The translations under genes were made by a program, and so were the position numbers. 64,000 bases of DNA from Ardenticatenaceae bacterium. GTDB taxonomy: Bacteria > Chloroflexota > Anaerolineae > Promineifilales > Promineifilaceae. How positions within the stretch are numbered: position 1 is the stretch's first letter; the number at the start of each line of letters is the position of its first letter. This document shows positions 9,050 to 17,405 of this stretch, in pieces. The notes under the pieces are model-generated. The model was not told where the DNA came from. It was given only the letters and a program-made list of their open reading frames with translations, and ran no database searches. The stretch spans positions 1 to 64,000 of the forward strand of contig JACKCC010000008.1 in the NCBI GenBank assembly GCA_020634245.1. Direction: 5' to 3'.

Positions 9050-9658
9050 TTACGGTTCACGGCTTACGGCCCCGGCGGCTTTAACCAGTGCCGGACCAAT
9101 TTGAGCCAGGGGGAGCACCATATCGACTTCAGTGGCGGCCAGGGCAAATTGGGGCATGATGGGGTAAACGGCCGTATTCGGATCCTCAACAATCGTCAAC
9201 CCGCCCAACTCATGAATACGCCGCAGCCCGGCCGCGCCATCCCGGTTCGTTCCCGTCAACACCACGCCAATCAGCTGCGCCCGCCAGACTTCGGCGGCAC
9301 TCTCAAACAATACGTCAATAGACGGCCGTGCATAATTCACCCGCTCATCCACACTCAAGGCTAACGTATGATTCCGTTCCACCAACAAATGATAATTGGG
9401 CGGAGCCAGATAAATGTGCCCCGCCTGTACCGGTTCTTTATCCATCGCTTCCGTTACCGGCAGCGCACTCAAGCCATTAAGGTACACAGCCAGCGCACCG
9501 TCTTCATCCGGGTGAATATGCTGCACTGCTAAAACAGACAGCGGGAAATCGGGCGGAAAATCGGTGAACAACCGGCTCAATGCCTCAACGCCGCCGGCAG
9601 ACACACCCACCACGATCGCTTTATAGCCGCTTTTTCTTGTAAATTTTTTGTTTTTCAT
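9050..9658 (-). CDS. cheB: CheB-type protein-glutamate methylesterase, catalytic domain only
   Basis: 202 residues from ATG 9658, consisting of just the CheB C-terminal esterase domain without the receiver. The catalytic Ser20 lies in VGVSAGG, His47 in VQHIHPDE, and the Asp lies in TGTNRDGA (the usual sequence is GMGxDG). The start overlaps the end of the CheR gene by about 38 bp, so the two are translationally coupled. Stand-alone CheB/CheR pairs next to hybrid kinases, with no chemoreceptor or CheA in sight, are typical of non-flagellar signalling systems in which they modify kinase or receptor modules. Actual target unknown. Confidence 0.88.
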   Translation of the reverse strand: MKNKKFTRKSGYKAIVVGVSAGGVEALSRLFTDFPPDFPLSVLAVQHIHPDEDGALAVYLNGLSALPVTEAMDKEPVQAGHIYLAPPNYHLLVERNHTLALSVDERVNYARPSIDVLFESAAEVWRAQLIGVVLTGTNRDGAAGLRRIHELGGLTIVEDPNTAVYPIMPQFALAATEVDMVLPLAQIGPALVKAAGAVSREP

Positions 9659-10448
9659 CAACAACCGTAAAATCTTTTTCTACTTCAGAAAAGAGCAGCG
9701 ACTCATTGCTGCCCAAACAGAGAAACCCGCCGTGCGCCAGACTATCCCGAAAGAGCGCCAAAGCCCGGTTTTGCAGGTCTTGATTAAAATAGATGAGCAC
9801 GTTACGGCAAAAGATCAAATGCATTTCGCTGAAAACGTGATCGGCTACCAGGTTGTGGTTAGCAAACGTGATATTTTTCTTCAAACTGCTTTTGATGACA
9901 GCACGGCCGTAATCGGCATGATAATAATCACTAAACGATTGTTTGCCGCCGGCCAACTGGTAATTACGGGTATATTGCTGAATATTGTCCAGCGCGTAAA
10001 TGCCATCTTTTGCCGCCGCCAACGCCTCATCATTGAAATCGGTGGCAAAGATTGTCACACGTGAGTAGAGAGTCTCTTCTTGCAGCAGAATGGCCGCCGA
10101 ATACACTTCTTCGCCGGTCGCACAGCCTGCATGCCAGATGCGCGGCGCGGCAAATGTTTTCAAAGCAGGCAAAACCTTTTGCCGGATGGCCAGAAAAAAG
10201 CCAGGGTCACGGAACATCTCTGTAACCATAACAGAAAAATGACCGGCCAACGCCAGGAACAACGCCTCATCCACCAGGATACGGGGAATGATGTCGGCCA
10301 CACTTTTTATGTCGTATACCTCTTGAAAGTGATGAATACGGCGCTGCAATGAGGCCCGCGCATAGTTGCGAAAATCGTATCCGAAGCGCCGATATATCGC
10401 TTCCAGCAGCAAATCAACAGCGATTTCTTCAATATCTACCTCGTGCAT
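9621..10448 (-). CDS. cheR: CheR-type protein-glutamate methyltransferase
   Basis: 275 residues from ATG 10448 (AGGAAA about 6 nt upstream; an ATG 48 nt earlier has no such site). The N-terminal helical domain (~10-80) includes the RR-IHHF basic patch. The S-adenosylmethionine domain follows, with HAGCATGEEVYSAAI as motif I, TDFND as the acidic loop, and NHNLV and I-FCRNVLIYF. Length and motif order are standard for CheR. It is co-transcribed with the CheB gene it overlaps. A 33-bp hairpin (10467-10499) separates it from the upstream hybrid kinase gene and may modulate read-through. Confidence 0.9.
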   Translation of the reverse strand: MHEVDIEEIAVDLLLEAIYRRFGYDFRNYARASLQRRIHHFQEVYDIKSVADIIPRILVDEALFLALAGHFSVMVTEMFRDPGFFLAIRQKVLPALKTFAAPRIWHAGCATGEEVYSAAILLQEETLYSRVTIFATDFNDEALAAAKDGIYALDNIQQYTRNYQLAGGKQSFSDYYHADYGRAVIKSSLKKNITFANHNLVADHVFSEMHLIFCRNVLIYFNQDLQNRALALFRDSLAHGGFLCLGSNESLLFSEVEKDFTVVDEKQKIYKKKRL

Positions 10449-10466
10449 ACCATGTTTCCTGTCGTC

Positions 10467-10499
10467 CAGGTAACAGTCACTTTGAAAGACTGTCACCTG
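10467..10499. repeat. Short palindromic repeat between hybrid kinase and cheR
   Basis: CAGGTAACAGTC (10467-10478) pairs with GACTGTCACCTG (10488-10499) around a 9-nt loop, with one mismatch. The core AGGTGACAGTCACTTT recurs in a hairpin at 39060-39123, so this is a small dispersed palindrome family. Confidence 0.7.
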
Positions 10500-10503
10500 C
10501 TTA

Positions 10504-11847
10504 TTAACGGTACAACCAGACCCGCATCATAGACAGCAGCCGGGATACATCGACCGGTTTAGCCAGATAATCATTGGCCCCGGCAGCCACAATTTTGTCC
10601 CGGTCAAACGGCATTGCCTTGGCGGTAAGGGCAATGATTGGCAGCGTTTGGAACTGCTTTTGGCTGCGTATCCGTTTAATGGTTTCGTACCCATCCATAA
10701 CCGGCATCATGATGTCCATTAGAACCAGGTCGGGTGTCTCGCTCTCTAAAATCTTGAGCGCCTTTTGGCCGTTTTCGGCCCGCAGCAGCCGCAGCCCCCG
10801 CTCTTCCAGCAATTTGGATAGGGCGAATACGTTGCGCATATCGTCGTCCACAATCATGACTTGCTTGTCCTTAAAAGTAATGTCGTCATCATGCAGGCGG
10901 GCAATCATTTGCTGCTTATTAGCCGGCAGTTTGCTTACCATGCGGTGCAGGAAAAGGGATACTTCGTCCAGCAGCCGGTCTTCGGAGCGGACACCTTTGA
11001 TGATAATGGACTCGGCGTATTGGCGAAGCTTGAATATTTCGTCTGTGGTCAGTTCTTGACCGGTGTAGACGATGATGGGCGGCAGTGTGATGTTTTTATC
11101 GGCGGCCAGCGTTTCCAAAATCTCAAAGCCGTCCATATCGGGCAGGCGAATGTCGAGAATGACACAGTCATAACTTTTGTGGCTAACGCTCTGAATGGCG
11201 TCGGCCCCCAGGGCAACGGCCGTTATGTTCACATCATTGTCGCTAAACAGCTTTTTGACGCTTTTGGTCAATGCTTCATCATCTTCTACCAACAGCAGTT
11301 CTTTCACCGGCCGGTCGATAAAATCGTGCAGCCGCTGCAGGGCTTCTTCCAGCGCGGACTGACTGACCGGCTTCACTAAATAGCCAACAGCCCCCATTTG
11401 CAGGGCCGACATGGAACTTTCTTCGACCGACATGATGTGTACCGGAATGTGGCGCAGCGCCTGATCGCGCTTTAACGTTTCCAGCACTTCCAGCCCGTTC
11501 ATTCCCGGCAGGCGAATGTCCAGAATGACGGCTTCCGGGTGATACTGGGCGGCCAGGGCCAGCCCGCCTTCACCGGTCGTGGTCAGCAGCACTTTGAAGC
11601 CTTTGCCCCGGCATTGATTGGCTACGAGTTTGGCAAAATTAGTATCATCTTCCACGATCAAAATGGTGTGGTCGTCGGGGGTGAGGATGTCCCGATCGTC
11701 TGGCGGACTGGGAACGGTTAACGGCCGTTTCTCTGGAATCTGCCTGGGCAACTGAGGAACGGCTACCGGCAGCCTGGGGGGCAGCGCGGCCGATTCGGGT
11801 TTACGGTGGAGCTGCGGGTCAGCGGCGCCTGGGGTAAAGGTTGAACG
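10504..11847 (-). CDS. Three receiver domains: 3' part of a frameshifted hybrid histidine kinase
   Basis: This frame carries three receivers. REC1 has TILIVEDD and AVILDIRLPGMNG, REC2 has ELLLVEDD and CVILDIRLPDMDG, and REC3 has QVMIVDDD and LVLMDIMMPVMDG. Each has a phosphoacceptor Asp; the conserved Lys is clear in REC1 (VKP) and REC3 (AKP), while REC2 has IIKGV. There is no plausible start codon between the end of the kinase frame and REC1. The frame opens with S-T-F-T, the motif expected to end the preceding HATPase domain. The sequence therefore looks like the continuation of the kinase at 11819-14122, displaced by a one-base indel near 11850. If the indel is a sequencing error, this is one ~1200-residue protein. 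Confidence 0.75.
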   Translation of the reverse strand, partial: RSTFTPGAADPQLHRKPESAALPPRLPVAVPQLPRQIPEKRPLTVPSPPDDRDILTPDDHTILIVEDDTNFAKLVANQCRGKGFKVLLTTTGEGGLALAAQYHPEAVILDIRLPGMNGLEVLETLKRDQALRHIPVHIMSVEESSMSALQMGAVGYLVKPVSQSALEEALQRLHDFIDRPVKELLLVEDDEALTKSVKKLFSDNDVNITAVALGADAIQSVSHKSYDCVILDIRLPDMDGFEILETLAADKNITLPPIIVYTGQELTTDEIFKLRQYAESIIIKGVRSEDRLLDEVSLFLHRMVSKLPANKQQMIARLHDDDITFKDKQVMIVDDDMRNVFALSKLLEERGLRLLRAENGQKALKILESETPDLVLMDIMMPVMDGYETIKRIRSQKQFQTLPIIALTAKAMPFDRDKIVAAGANDYLAKPVDVSRLLSMMRVWLYR

Positions 11848-14122
11848 CGGCCAGCACACTTTCCAGCCGGATGGCGCCGCCAAGCAGTGCGGCCAGTTCG
11901 CGGGAAATGGAAAGGCCCAGGCCGGTGCCGCCAAATTTGCGGTCCGATCCGCCTTCGACCTGCTGGAAGGCTTCGAATATACGGGCCTGGTCTTCCGGGG
12001 GGATGCCAATGCCGGTATCGGTGATGGCAATAGCAATTTGCTGGTCGGGATACGGCCGTATCGCCATTGTAATCTGCCCGACCTCGGTAAACTTGATGGC
12101 ATTGGAAAGCAGGTTCTTCAAAATCTGATCCAGCCGCTTGCGGTCGGTGTGGAAGGCGGCGGGAACGGCCGTGTCCACATCAATGACCAATGCCAGCCCT
12201 TTTTCCGCACAAAGATGCCCAAACGTTTCTTGCGCGTTCTGAGTCACATCGGCCACCATCACCGGTTCCACCTGAATTTCCATGCGGCCGGCCTCAATCT
12301 TGGCCAGGTCTAAAATCTCATTAATCAACGACAGCAAATCCTGGCCGCTGTTATAAATAATCATGGCCGATTCCATCTGCTCATTTGTCAAATTGCCGCC
12401 TTTGTTCTCTTTCAACATATGCGCCAGCAGCAATAAACTGTTCAACGGCGTACGCAGTTCATGCGACATATTGGCCAAAAATTCCGACTTGTACTTGCTG
12501 GCCAAAGCCAGATCGGCCGCTTTACGCTCCACCTCCTCCTGCGCCGTTTGCAGATTGATGTTGGACTCCTCCATCGCCTGTTTCTGCCGTTTTAGCGACT
12601 CGTTCTTTTCTTCCAACTCCTCGTTGATCACTTGCAGTTCTTCCTGCTGGGCTTTTAATTTTTCCTCCGAAGTCTGCAGCAATGTTGTTTGCGCTTCCAA
12701 TTCCGCATTCATTGCTTCCAGATCGGCTTGCTGGGCCATCAGCTCTTCACTGAGCGTCTGCGCCTGCTTCAACGCCTGGGCCAGTTCATCGCGGGCCTGG
12801 GCCGTTACCATATTTATTGCCACTACCGGAGCCATTTGTGCCAGGTAAGCCAACTCCCGGTCACCCATTTCCGCCAATGTCCCTACTTCCAATACTCCCA
12901 GCACGCTGCCTTCATGTTTGATAGGGGTGACGGCGACAAATTTGGGCAGCGCCTCGCCCAGCCCGGAAGAGACCCGCGTGTAGGATTCCGGCACGTGACG
13001 CACCAGAATTTGTTCCCCCTCCAGAGCCGCCTGACCAACCAGCGATTCACCCAGCCGGAACTGGTTGGAAATCTTTTTGCGTTTGGTGTAGGCGTAACTG
13101 CTGGTTAGTCTGAGCAGCGGTTCGCCCTCTTCGTTATGCAAAAGGTAAATCGCGCCTAACTGGGCTTGCAAATAGGTAACGGTTTCGGTCAGGACTTTGC
13201 TGGCAATTGTGCTGGCTTCTTGCGCGCCGCGCATCACTTCATTCAGGCGAATCAGGCCGGTTTGCAGCCAGTTTTGGTCGCCGGATTCTTGTTCGCGGTG
13301 GCGCAGGGCGGCCTGCATGCGGTTCACGCCCTCGGCCAGTATGCCAAGTTCGTCCTGGCTGTCAATTTCGACGGGTGTATCCAGGTTTCCATCGGCAACT
13401 GCCAAAACGGCCGTAGCCAATGATTGCAGCCCCTGCCTGATAGAACGAAGGATACTTAACCCGATAATTAATCCCAGTGCTACAGAGAAGATGGGGAGGC
13501 CAAGCATCACAATTTGGGCCAGAGCCACTTGTTGATTGCTGGCAGCGCGGCTTGTTTCCAGGTTAGCCTGGGTAAGCTGCACCAATGCTTGCAGGCTGGT
13601 TTCGGCGCGGTCGTAGGCTTGACGGCCGTTTCCCAACGACAAAGCATATGCCTCCTCAAAAGAAGCCGACTGCTGCCACACTTCACCCGATTGCAGTTGT
13701 CCATAACCCTCTTCCACTAGCTGCTGGACATGACTGTGGTTGTTAATAAAGTCACGGTAGTCAGCGTCAAACTGATCCAGCAAAGAACGGCTTTCATCGT
13801 TGGCTTGCGTTCTCAGTTGTAAGAGGCTGGCTTGAATTTGCTGCTGCCACATTTCTACGTCATTTACCTGCTTTTGCAGATCGATGGCATTAGCTACCAA
13901 CAACATATTTTTTTCGGCGCGGTGAATACTCACCAGCGCCGTATTAATCTGATTTGCCAGAGCAATGTTTTCTGTCTCGACGTTGATGATGGCCTGCAAG
14001 GTTCGGTTTGTCTGGTTCAAGTAAACGGCGCCGACAGCAGCCACCACAATTTGCAGAGCCAATATAACGAACAAGAGCAGCAAAATTTTGCTGCGGATAG
14101 ATGCTTGTTGTAAACGTTTCAT
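11819..14122 (-). CDS. Membrane hybrid histidine kinase (sensor, HAMP, GAF, HisKA, HATPase)
   Basis: 767 residues. TM1 is at ~13-35, a four-helix extracytoplasmic sensor follows, TM2 is at ~205-228, then HAMP (~230-280), GAF (~310-450), a long coiled coil (~455-545), HisKA with His554 (NMSHELRTP) and HATPase (NLLSNAIKFT, TDTGIGIPPED, GTGLGLSI). It ends in an odd basic tail directly after LGGAIRLES, where family members continue G-S-T-F-T; that motif is present in the -1 neighbour frame. The ATG overlaps the stop of the REC-kinase gene by 4 bp (ATGA), so they form one operon. Ligand unknown. Confidence 0.85.
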   Translation of the reverse strand: MKRLQQASIRSKILLLLFVILALQIVVAAVGAVYLNQTNRTLQAIINVETENIALANQINTALVSIHRAEKNMLLVANAIDLQKQVNDVEMWQQQIQASLLQLRTQANDESRSLLDQFDADYRDFINNHSHVQQLVEEGYGQLQSGEVWQQSASFEEAYALSLGNGRQAYDRAETSLQALVQLTQANLETSRAASNQQVALAQIVMLGLPIFSVALGLIIGLSILRSIRQGLQSLATAVLAVADGNLDTPVEIDSQDELGILAEGVNRMQAALRHREQESGDQNWLQTGLIRLNEVMRGAQEASTIASKVLTETVTYLQAQLGAIYLLHNEEGEPLLRLTSSYAYTKRKKISNQFRLGESLVGQAALEGEQILVRHVPESYTRVSSGLGEALPKFVAVTPIKHEGSVLGVLEVGTLAEMGDRELAYLAQMAPVVAINMVTAQARDELAQALKQAQTLSEELMAQQADLEAMNAELEAQTTLLQTSEEKLKAQQEELQVINEELEEKNESLKRQKQAMEESNINLQTAQEEVERKAADLALASKYKSEFLANMSHELRTPLNSLLLLAHMLKENKGGNLTNEQMESAMIIYNSGQDLLSLINEILDLAKIEAGRMEIQVEPVMVADVTQNAQETFGHLCAEKGLALVIDVDTAVPAAFHTDRKRLDQILKNLLSNAIKFTEVGQITMAIRPYPDQQIAIAITDTGIGIPPEDQARIFEAFQQVEGGSDRKFGGTGLGLSISRELAALLGGAIRLESVLAAFNLYPRRR

Positions 14123-15303
14123 ATAATCTCTCTATAAAGATTTGCCTCTAACGTGCTGGTCTTATTTGTGGGGAGGAAGTCCTGGGGCGCTGGCAAAGTG
14201 AACCAAAACAAACTACCCTCACCCGGTCGGCTGATTACGCCGACCGCGCCGTCACATTTTTCCACAATTTGTTTGACAATAGATAAACCTAATCCTTCTC
14301 CTCTAACTTTGATTTGCTCCAGCCGGGAATGAGCCTGAAAAAGCCGGGCCTGCTCGTCTGGTTTTATTCCGGCGCCATTATCTTTTACCCAAAACCGGAT
14401 CATGCAATCTTGAGCATAATCGCAGCCCAATTGTAATTTTGGCGGCTGTCCACCATATTTAAGACCATTACTGATGTAGTTGACCCAAACTTCTTCTATC
14501 CAGACATCGTGTCCAATGACATCTGGCCAGGAATCGGGCATTTGGATGTTGCCGCCGCGATCATCAATGATGAATTCAAGTCGTTTGAGTGCTTCTTTGA
14601 CTGTCCAGGCCATGTTGAAACGCTGCTGCTTGACGGCGTCCTGCCGCACACCGGCCAGGAGTAAAAGTTCACTAAAAACATTGTTCATTTTTTTGCCGCT
14701 GGTTATGGCTTTTTTGAGCAAAGACAGGTCCTGGTTGTTGGAGTCCTGGGCATGATGATCGAGGTAGATGCTGGTGTAGCCTAACATCTGGCTGAGCAGG
14801 TTGCGGGCCTGGTGGGCCATAGTTTGGGCGAATTTGTCGAGGGACTGGTTTTTTTGTTCCAGTTCCCGGGCAGCTTCGGTCAGGCTCCGGATCAGCTCCT
14901 GGCGTTCAACGGCGTGGCGAATAGCACGGGAAAGTATTTGGGGGTCAAGGTTGTCTTTGGGGATGTAATCTTGAGCGCCCCGGATGACGGCTTCACGGGC
15001 TAACTGCTCATCGTTGAATCCGGTGAGGATGATGATGGGGATGTTAGGGGCGTGGGTGTGAACGGCCGTAAACGTATCAAACTGCATGCTGTCGGGCAGG
15101 TTCAGGTCGAGCAGGATAGCATCAAAGGCGATGTCCTGTATGGCTTCCAACCCTTCCGACAACTGCCGGGCCACCACCAGGCCAAAAAATGCAGTAGCCA
15201 GGGAACGGCCGTTTTGTGCAGCCAGCATCTCCCGAATAAGAAACGCATCCCCGGGATTGTCCTCAATCAACAATATTTTCAAGTCTTGTGTTGTGTCGGA
15301 CAT
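14119..15303 (-). CDS. Receiver-histidine kinase without sensor domain
   Basis: 394 residues. The receiver (7-~130) has Asp66 in LLDLNLPD. A short coiled coil follows, then a kinase core with His164 in TMAHQARN, an atypical H-box lacking the usual E/D-L-R-x-P and closest to kinases that work from a receiver. The HATPase has YISNGLKYGG, DNGAGIKPDE and GEGLGLSI. There are no membrane segments. An AAGGAGA Shine-Dalgarno precedes the ATG. It comes first in an operon with the membrane hybrid kinase (4-bp overlap), so it probably passes signals to or from it. Substrate phosphorelay partner not identifiable. Confidence 0.87.
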   Translation of the reverse strand: MSDTTQDLKILLIEDNPGDAFLIREMLAAQNGRSLATAFFGLVVARQLSEGLEAIQDIAFDAILLDLNLPDSMQFDTFTAVHTHAPNIPIIILTGFNDEQLAREAVIRGAQDYIPKDNLDPQILSRAIRHAVERQELIRSLTEAARELEQKNQSLDKFAQTMAHQARNLLSQMLGYTSIYLDHHAQDSNNQDLSLLKKAITSGKKMNNVFSELLLLAGVRQDAVKQQRFNMAWTVKEALKRLEFIIDDRGGNIQMPDSWPDVIGHDVWIEEVWVNYISNGLKYGGQPPKLQLGCDYAQDCMIRFWVKDNGAGIKPDEQARLFQAHSRLEQIKVRGEGLGLSIVKQIVEKCDGAVGVISRPGEGSLFWFTLPAPQDFLPTNKTSTLEANLYREII

Positions 15304-15387
15304 ACGATCTCCTTGCCCTTAACAGAAAGCGATTTGGCAGGTTTATAGAAAATACAACGGGCGAAAGAACAGCCATTCATCGACCTG

Positions 15388-15822
15388 TCAAACTGAATCC
15401 TGTTCAGGCACCTGGTTAGCATACAGCCAAAAAGATTGAATCATTGTCAAAACATCCATATAAGTTGACAGCTCCAGCGGCTTGACAACATATCCATTGG
15501 CAAAATTGGCGTAAGCCCTGGCAATATCTAATGGCGTAGACGATGTGGAAAATACAATAACCGGGATGGAGCGCAGGGTGCAATCCTGTTTAATTTCCTG
15601 CAAAACATCCAATCCGTTCCGAAAAGGCAAATTTAAGTCAAGCAGCACTAACCGGGGTACAGGCATTTCTGCATAAGGCCCTTGCCGGCGCAGAAAGCGA
15701 ATGGCCTCTTCACCATTACTGGTCACGTACAAATGCGTAGGTATCGCACTTTCCTTCCAGGCCTCTCTTGCCAGTTCTACATCCCCAATAGAATCATCAA
15801 CTAACAAAACCGCCGCATCCAT
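15388..15822 (-). CDS. Single-domain response regulator (Rcp1-like)
   Basis: 144 residues from ATG 15822 (AAGGTGG upstream; a TTG start ten codons earlier is possible). It is a lone receiver with DD at 9-10, Asp62 in LLDLNLPFRNG, STS and the KP lysine in VVKPLEL. The spacing between beta3 and beta4 and the LNLP-xNGL-VL-EIK pattern are those of regulators partnered with phytochrome-type kinases. No output domain, so it shuttles phosphate or binds a protein partner. It lies just upstream of the REC-kinase operon in the same direction, 85 bp away. Partner is an inference from context. Confidence 0.87.
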   Translation of the reverse strand: MDAAVLLVDDSIGDVELAREAWKESAIPTHLYVTSNGEEAIRFLRRQGPYAEMPVPRLVLLDLNLPFRNGLDVLQEIKQDCTLRSIPVIVFSTSSTPLDIARAYANFANGYVVKPLELSTYMDVLTMIQSFWLYANQVPEQDSV

Positions 15823-15991
15823 ATAGACCACCTTCTTGCTCCAGGATGACAATCGTTCAGATTGGAAAAGTTTTTAGAGAGCGACGACTGTGATTCAATG
15901 AACCAAGTTTATGTAAGGCAATCATAATACATCCCAGACCTGTGAAACATCAGGGAAACCCTTAGATCATATGGGCAATATATACTCCTTT

Positions 15992-16029
15992 TATCCCCAA
16001 TATACCAGTAGTTTGGCATATTTGGGATA
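15992..16029. promoter_or_regulatory. Extended dyad in the spacer upstream of the single-domain regulator
   Basis: TATCCCCAATATACCA (15992-16007) and the reverse complement of 16014-16029 agree at 14 of 16 positions around a 6-bp centre. On neither strand is it followed by a T-run, so it reads more like an operator than a terminator. It lies 170 bp upstream of the receiver gene at 15822 and downstream of the LuxR-type gene. The rest of 15853-16171 shows nothing else. Confidence 0.4.
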
Positions 16030-16171
16030 AACAGGCAGTATTTTGAGGTTTTAAGGATTGTGTGGGGGCAGAACACATGTGCCGTACAACAAACAACATC
16101 TCCATGATGCAGTTACTGTGTGCTCTGTATTTGTGAATTTTTTAAGCCCAAATCCTTCTACATATAGGTGA

Positions 16172-16792
16172 TTAGCCGAGCTTGATGACTCCGTAACGGA
16201 TGGCGTATTTGATTAAGTCGGCATTACTTTGCAGCCCCAGCTTTTGTTGAATGTTATAGCGATGCGCTTCCACCGTTCTTACGGAAATGGTAAGCATTTG
16301 GGCGATCTGCCGGTTGGGGTAACCCATAGCAATCAACCGCAGCACTTCCCATTCGCGCGTGGTCAGGTTTGTTTCAGGGCTTTGAGAATCACTGGCAGAA
16401 GGCAGGGAAACGGCCGTTTTCACAATTTCAACAAGATGTTCAGGCTGCTCATCGCAAATAAACGTATCGATACGCGGGTTACGCTGGATCAGAGCCGGCT
16501 CTGCCGCAGAACCGGTCGGCAAACACACAAGGATGTGCATCTTATCATACGTTTGGGCCAGGTCCTGCGCCGCTTGCAGCCGTTCCGAATCATTTGCTTG
16601 AGTCAGGTGCAGGATAGTCACGTTTGGTTGAAGCGCAGCCAATTTTTCGTGAGCCGTGTCCAGGTCGTTTACCTCTCCCAACAAAATTACACCTGCGGTC
16701 TGGCCCAAAACTGCATGAAACCCCCAACGGGCAGGGCTGCAATCTGAAATTACAAAAACAAACGCTTTGTCGAAACTATGTTTTTCCCTCAA
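16172..16792 (-). CDS. LuxR/NarL-type transcription factor with a pseudo-receiver
   Basis: 206 residues with a probable TTG start at 16792. The C-terminal ~65 residues are a full LuxR helix-turn-helix (LTTREWEVLRLIAMGYPNRQIA, TISVRTVEAHRYNI, KLGL). The N-terminal ~125 residues have the alternating fold of a receiver, but the position expected for the phosphoacceptor reads T-I-L-H-L-T and no acidic triad is evident, so phosphorylation is unlikely. Regulation is probably by ligand or protein contact. It is encoded at the promoter-proximal end of the minus-strand signalling island and could control it; this is an inference. Confidence 0.82.
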   Translation of the reverse strand: MREKHSFDKAFVFVISDCSPARWGFHAVLGQTAGVILLGEVNDLDTAHEKLAALQPNVTILHLTQANDSERLQAAQDLAQTYDKMHILVCLPTGSAAEPALIQRNPRIDTFICDEQPEHLVEIVKTAVSLPSASDSQSPETNLTTREWEVLRLIAMGYPNRQIAQMLTISVRTVEAHRYNIQQKLGLQSNADLIKYAIRYGVIKLG

Positions 16793-16857
16793 TCTGTCGC
16801 AACCTTCAAACTAAACATGAATATCAATTGTCGCCCAGCAAAACTTGACCAAATTCC

Positions 16858-16979
16858 GGGTCTTCAGGATTTCAGGGGGGAATACCATTTGTAGGGGCGT
16901 ACCCTTGTGGTCGCCCCAGATGGCGGGTACAAGACCACGCCCCTACATTTACCACGACCCCATGAATTCCCAGAGAACC
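16858..16979. mobile_element. MITE family B, copy 1 (122 bp)
   Basis: A palindromic non-coding element starting GGGTCTTCAGGATTTC and ending CCCAGAGAACC. Its core contains GTAGGGGCGTACCC facing CGCCCCTAC. The flanks repeat AACTTGACCAAATTCC (16842-16857 and 16980-16995), a 16-bp direct repeat, twice the length seen at the other copies. It lies 89 bp from family A copy 3. Confidence 0.8.
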
Positions 16980-17068
16980 AACTTGACCAAATTCCCACCA
17001 ACAGACGCACAACACGCTTCGTCTGATACCATCACAATTCACAGAGTCCCGACCAGCCAGGATCATCT

Positions 17069-17189
17069 GGCTCTTTGGGATCTCATGGGGTCTTGTATTT
17101 GTCATGCTGAACGAAGTGAAGCATCCCAGAGGTGTTGGGATTCTTCGCTCCGCTCAGAATGACAAAACCCCACAAGATCCGAAAGACCC
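17069..17189. mobile_element. MITE family A, copy 3 (121 bp)
   Basis: The same 121-bp palindrome as at 1989 and 8847, flanked by GATCATCT (17061-17068 and 17190-17197). Apart from this and the family B copy, the 613-bp spacer 16793-17405 holds no recognisable gene. Confidence 0.92.
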
Positions 17190-17405
17190 GATCATCTGTT
17201 CCCAATATATACTAACATCGGTCATAAAATGCATGCTTCAAAATGTCAGATTATGCCCGTGCGGGGTATAAACACATTTTAAGATTAAAATTACGTCAAA
17301 TCAAAGAGAGAATAATGGGAAATTAGTTGGTTACGGCCGTTTCCCACCCTCACAACCAGAACAACGGCCGCAGCCAATCCCCCCATACCATCTATTTTCA
17401 CAAGA

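Noticed and set aside
11853..12102. N-terminal extension of the three-receiver frame into the kinase gene
   Set aside because: That part is an out-of-frame shadow of the HATPase coding sequence; the residues are Pro/Arg/Ser-rich nonsense.
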